DNA of 61,362 nucleotides from Desulfarculales bacterium UBA702. GTDB taxonomy: Bacteria > Desulfobacterota > Syntrophobacteria > Syntrophobacterales > Syntrophobacteraceae. Positions 61,345 to 61,362 of this stretch are shown piece by piece. Numbering within the stretch: the first letter of the stretch is position 1; every line of letters begins with the position of its first letter. The notes beneath the pieces are model-generated. The model was not told where the DNA came from and ran no database searches. It was given only the letters and a program-made list of their open reading frames with translations. The translations under genes and the position numbers were made by a program. The DNA lies in assembly GCA_002298165.1 (NCBI GenBank), contig DBMI01000015.1:2342-63703 (forward strand), read 5' to 3'.

Positions 61345-61362
61345 AGGCGGCGGCGTCCTACT
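61345..61362 (-). rRNA. 3' end of a 5S rRNA, cut by the window edge
   Basis: Read on the minus strand the last bases give AGTAGGACGCCGCCGCC, the typical 3' end of bacterial 5S rRNA. Its transcript would end at the terminator at 61297-61335. An rRNA operon on the minus strand therefore probably lies beyond the right edge. The exact 3' end cannot be fixed. Confidence 0.7.

Overview
The window looks like the chromosome of a free-living, metabolically versatile Gram-negative bacterium, most likely a deltaproteobacterium of the Desulfobacterota (Syntrophobacterales-like). This is inferred from gene content, not from a search. The pointers are a 2-oxoacid:ferredoxin oxidoreductase fragment, a class I polyhydroxyalkanoate (PHA) locus, PEP-CTERM protein sorting, an MglA/roadblock GTPase module, two sigma-54 promoters, an outer-membrane efflux lipoprotein and a hopanoid-transporter-like RND protein. 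The DNA is fairly GC-rich, and intergenic regions are crowded with dispersed palindromes and heptanucleotide arrays.

Layout. 0.3-5.9 kb: thiE, then a complete branched-chain amino acid ABC transporter (binding protein, livH, livM, livG, livF). 6.1-11.2 kb: serA, a B12/radical-SAM protein, dtd and a methyltransferase, separated by heptad arrays. 11.3-12.5 kb: a MITE-like inverted-repeat element beside an incomplete por operon (delta and gamma subunits only). 12.6-15.8 kb: promoter, TPP riboswitch and terminator leading into a small secreted protein gene and then thiG-thiH-thiS. 16.0-20.5 kb: a U32 family protein, comF and an Rsb-type partner-switching operon. 20.5-22.9 kb: a repeat-rich stretch and an outer-membrane efflux lipoprotein. 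23.1-26.8 kb: a lysozyme-like protein and a fliK-type gene with its own sigma-54 promoter.

27.0-33.9 kb is a PHA locus: a granule-associated coiled-coil protein, two paralogous phasins, phaR, then KAS III, acyl carrier protein, PHA synthase and an SDR reductase. There is no thiolase. The KAS III plus reductase could supply the 3-hydroxyacyl precursor. 34.2-43.4 kb holds tRNA-Arg(CCG), a pentapeptide-repeat protein, a sensor kinase, an MMPL/HpnN-like transporter and chrA. 43.6-46.8 kb has an SGNH hydrolase, a PEP-CTERM protein with a near-perfect sigma-54 promoter and upstream repeats, and a MauE-thioredoxin fusion. 47.1-50.4 kb is an arsenic locus (arsR-acr3) convergent with a DGC protein, a Cys-rich peptide, an ECF sigma factor and an AhpD-like protein.

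50.6-56.6 kb, on the minus strand, is the most unusual block: pentapeptide-DUF4388 protein, roadblock protein, MglA-type GTPase, a CheW-like protein with a repeated N-terminal motif, and a TPR-pseudokinase. It reads like a self-contained GTPase signalling or polarity system. 57.0-61.3 kb carries dadA, a small membrane protein, a BON protein and malQ. The right edge runs into the 3' end of a minus-strand 5S rRNA and its terminator, so an rRNA operon probably lies just outside.
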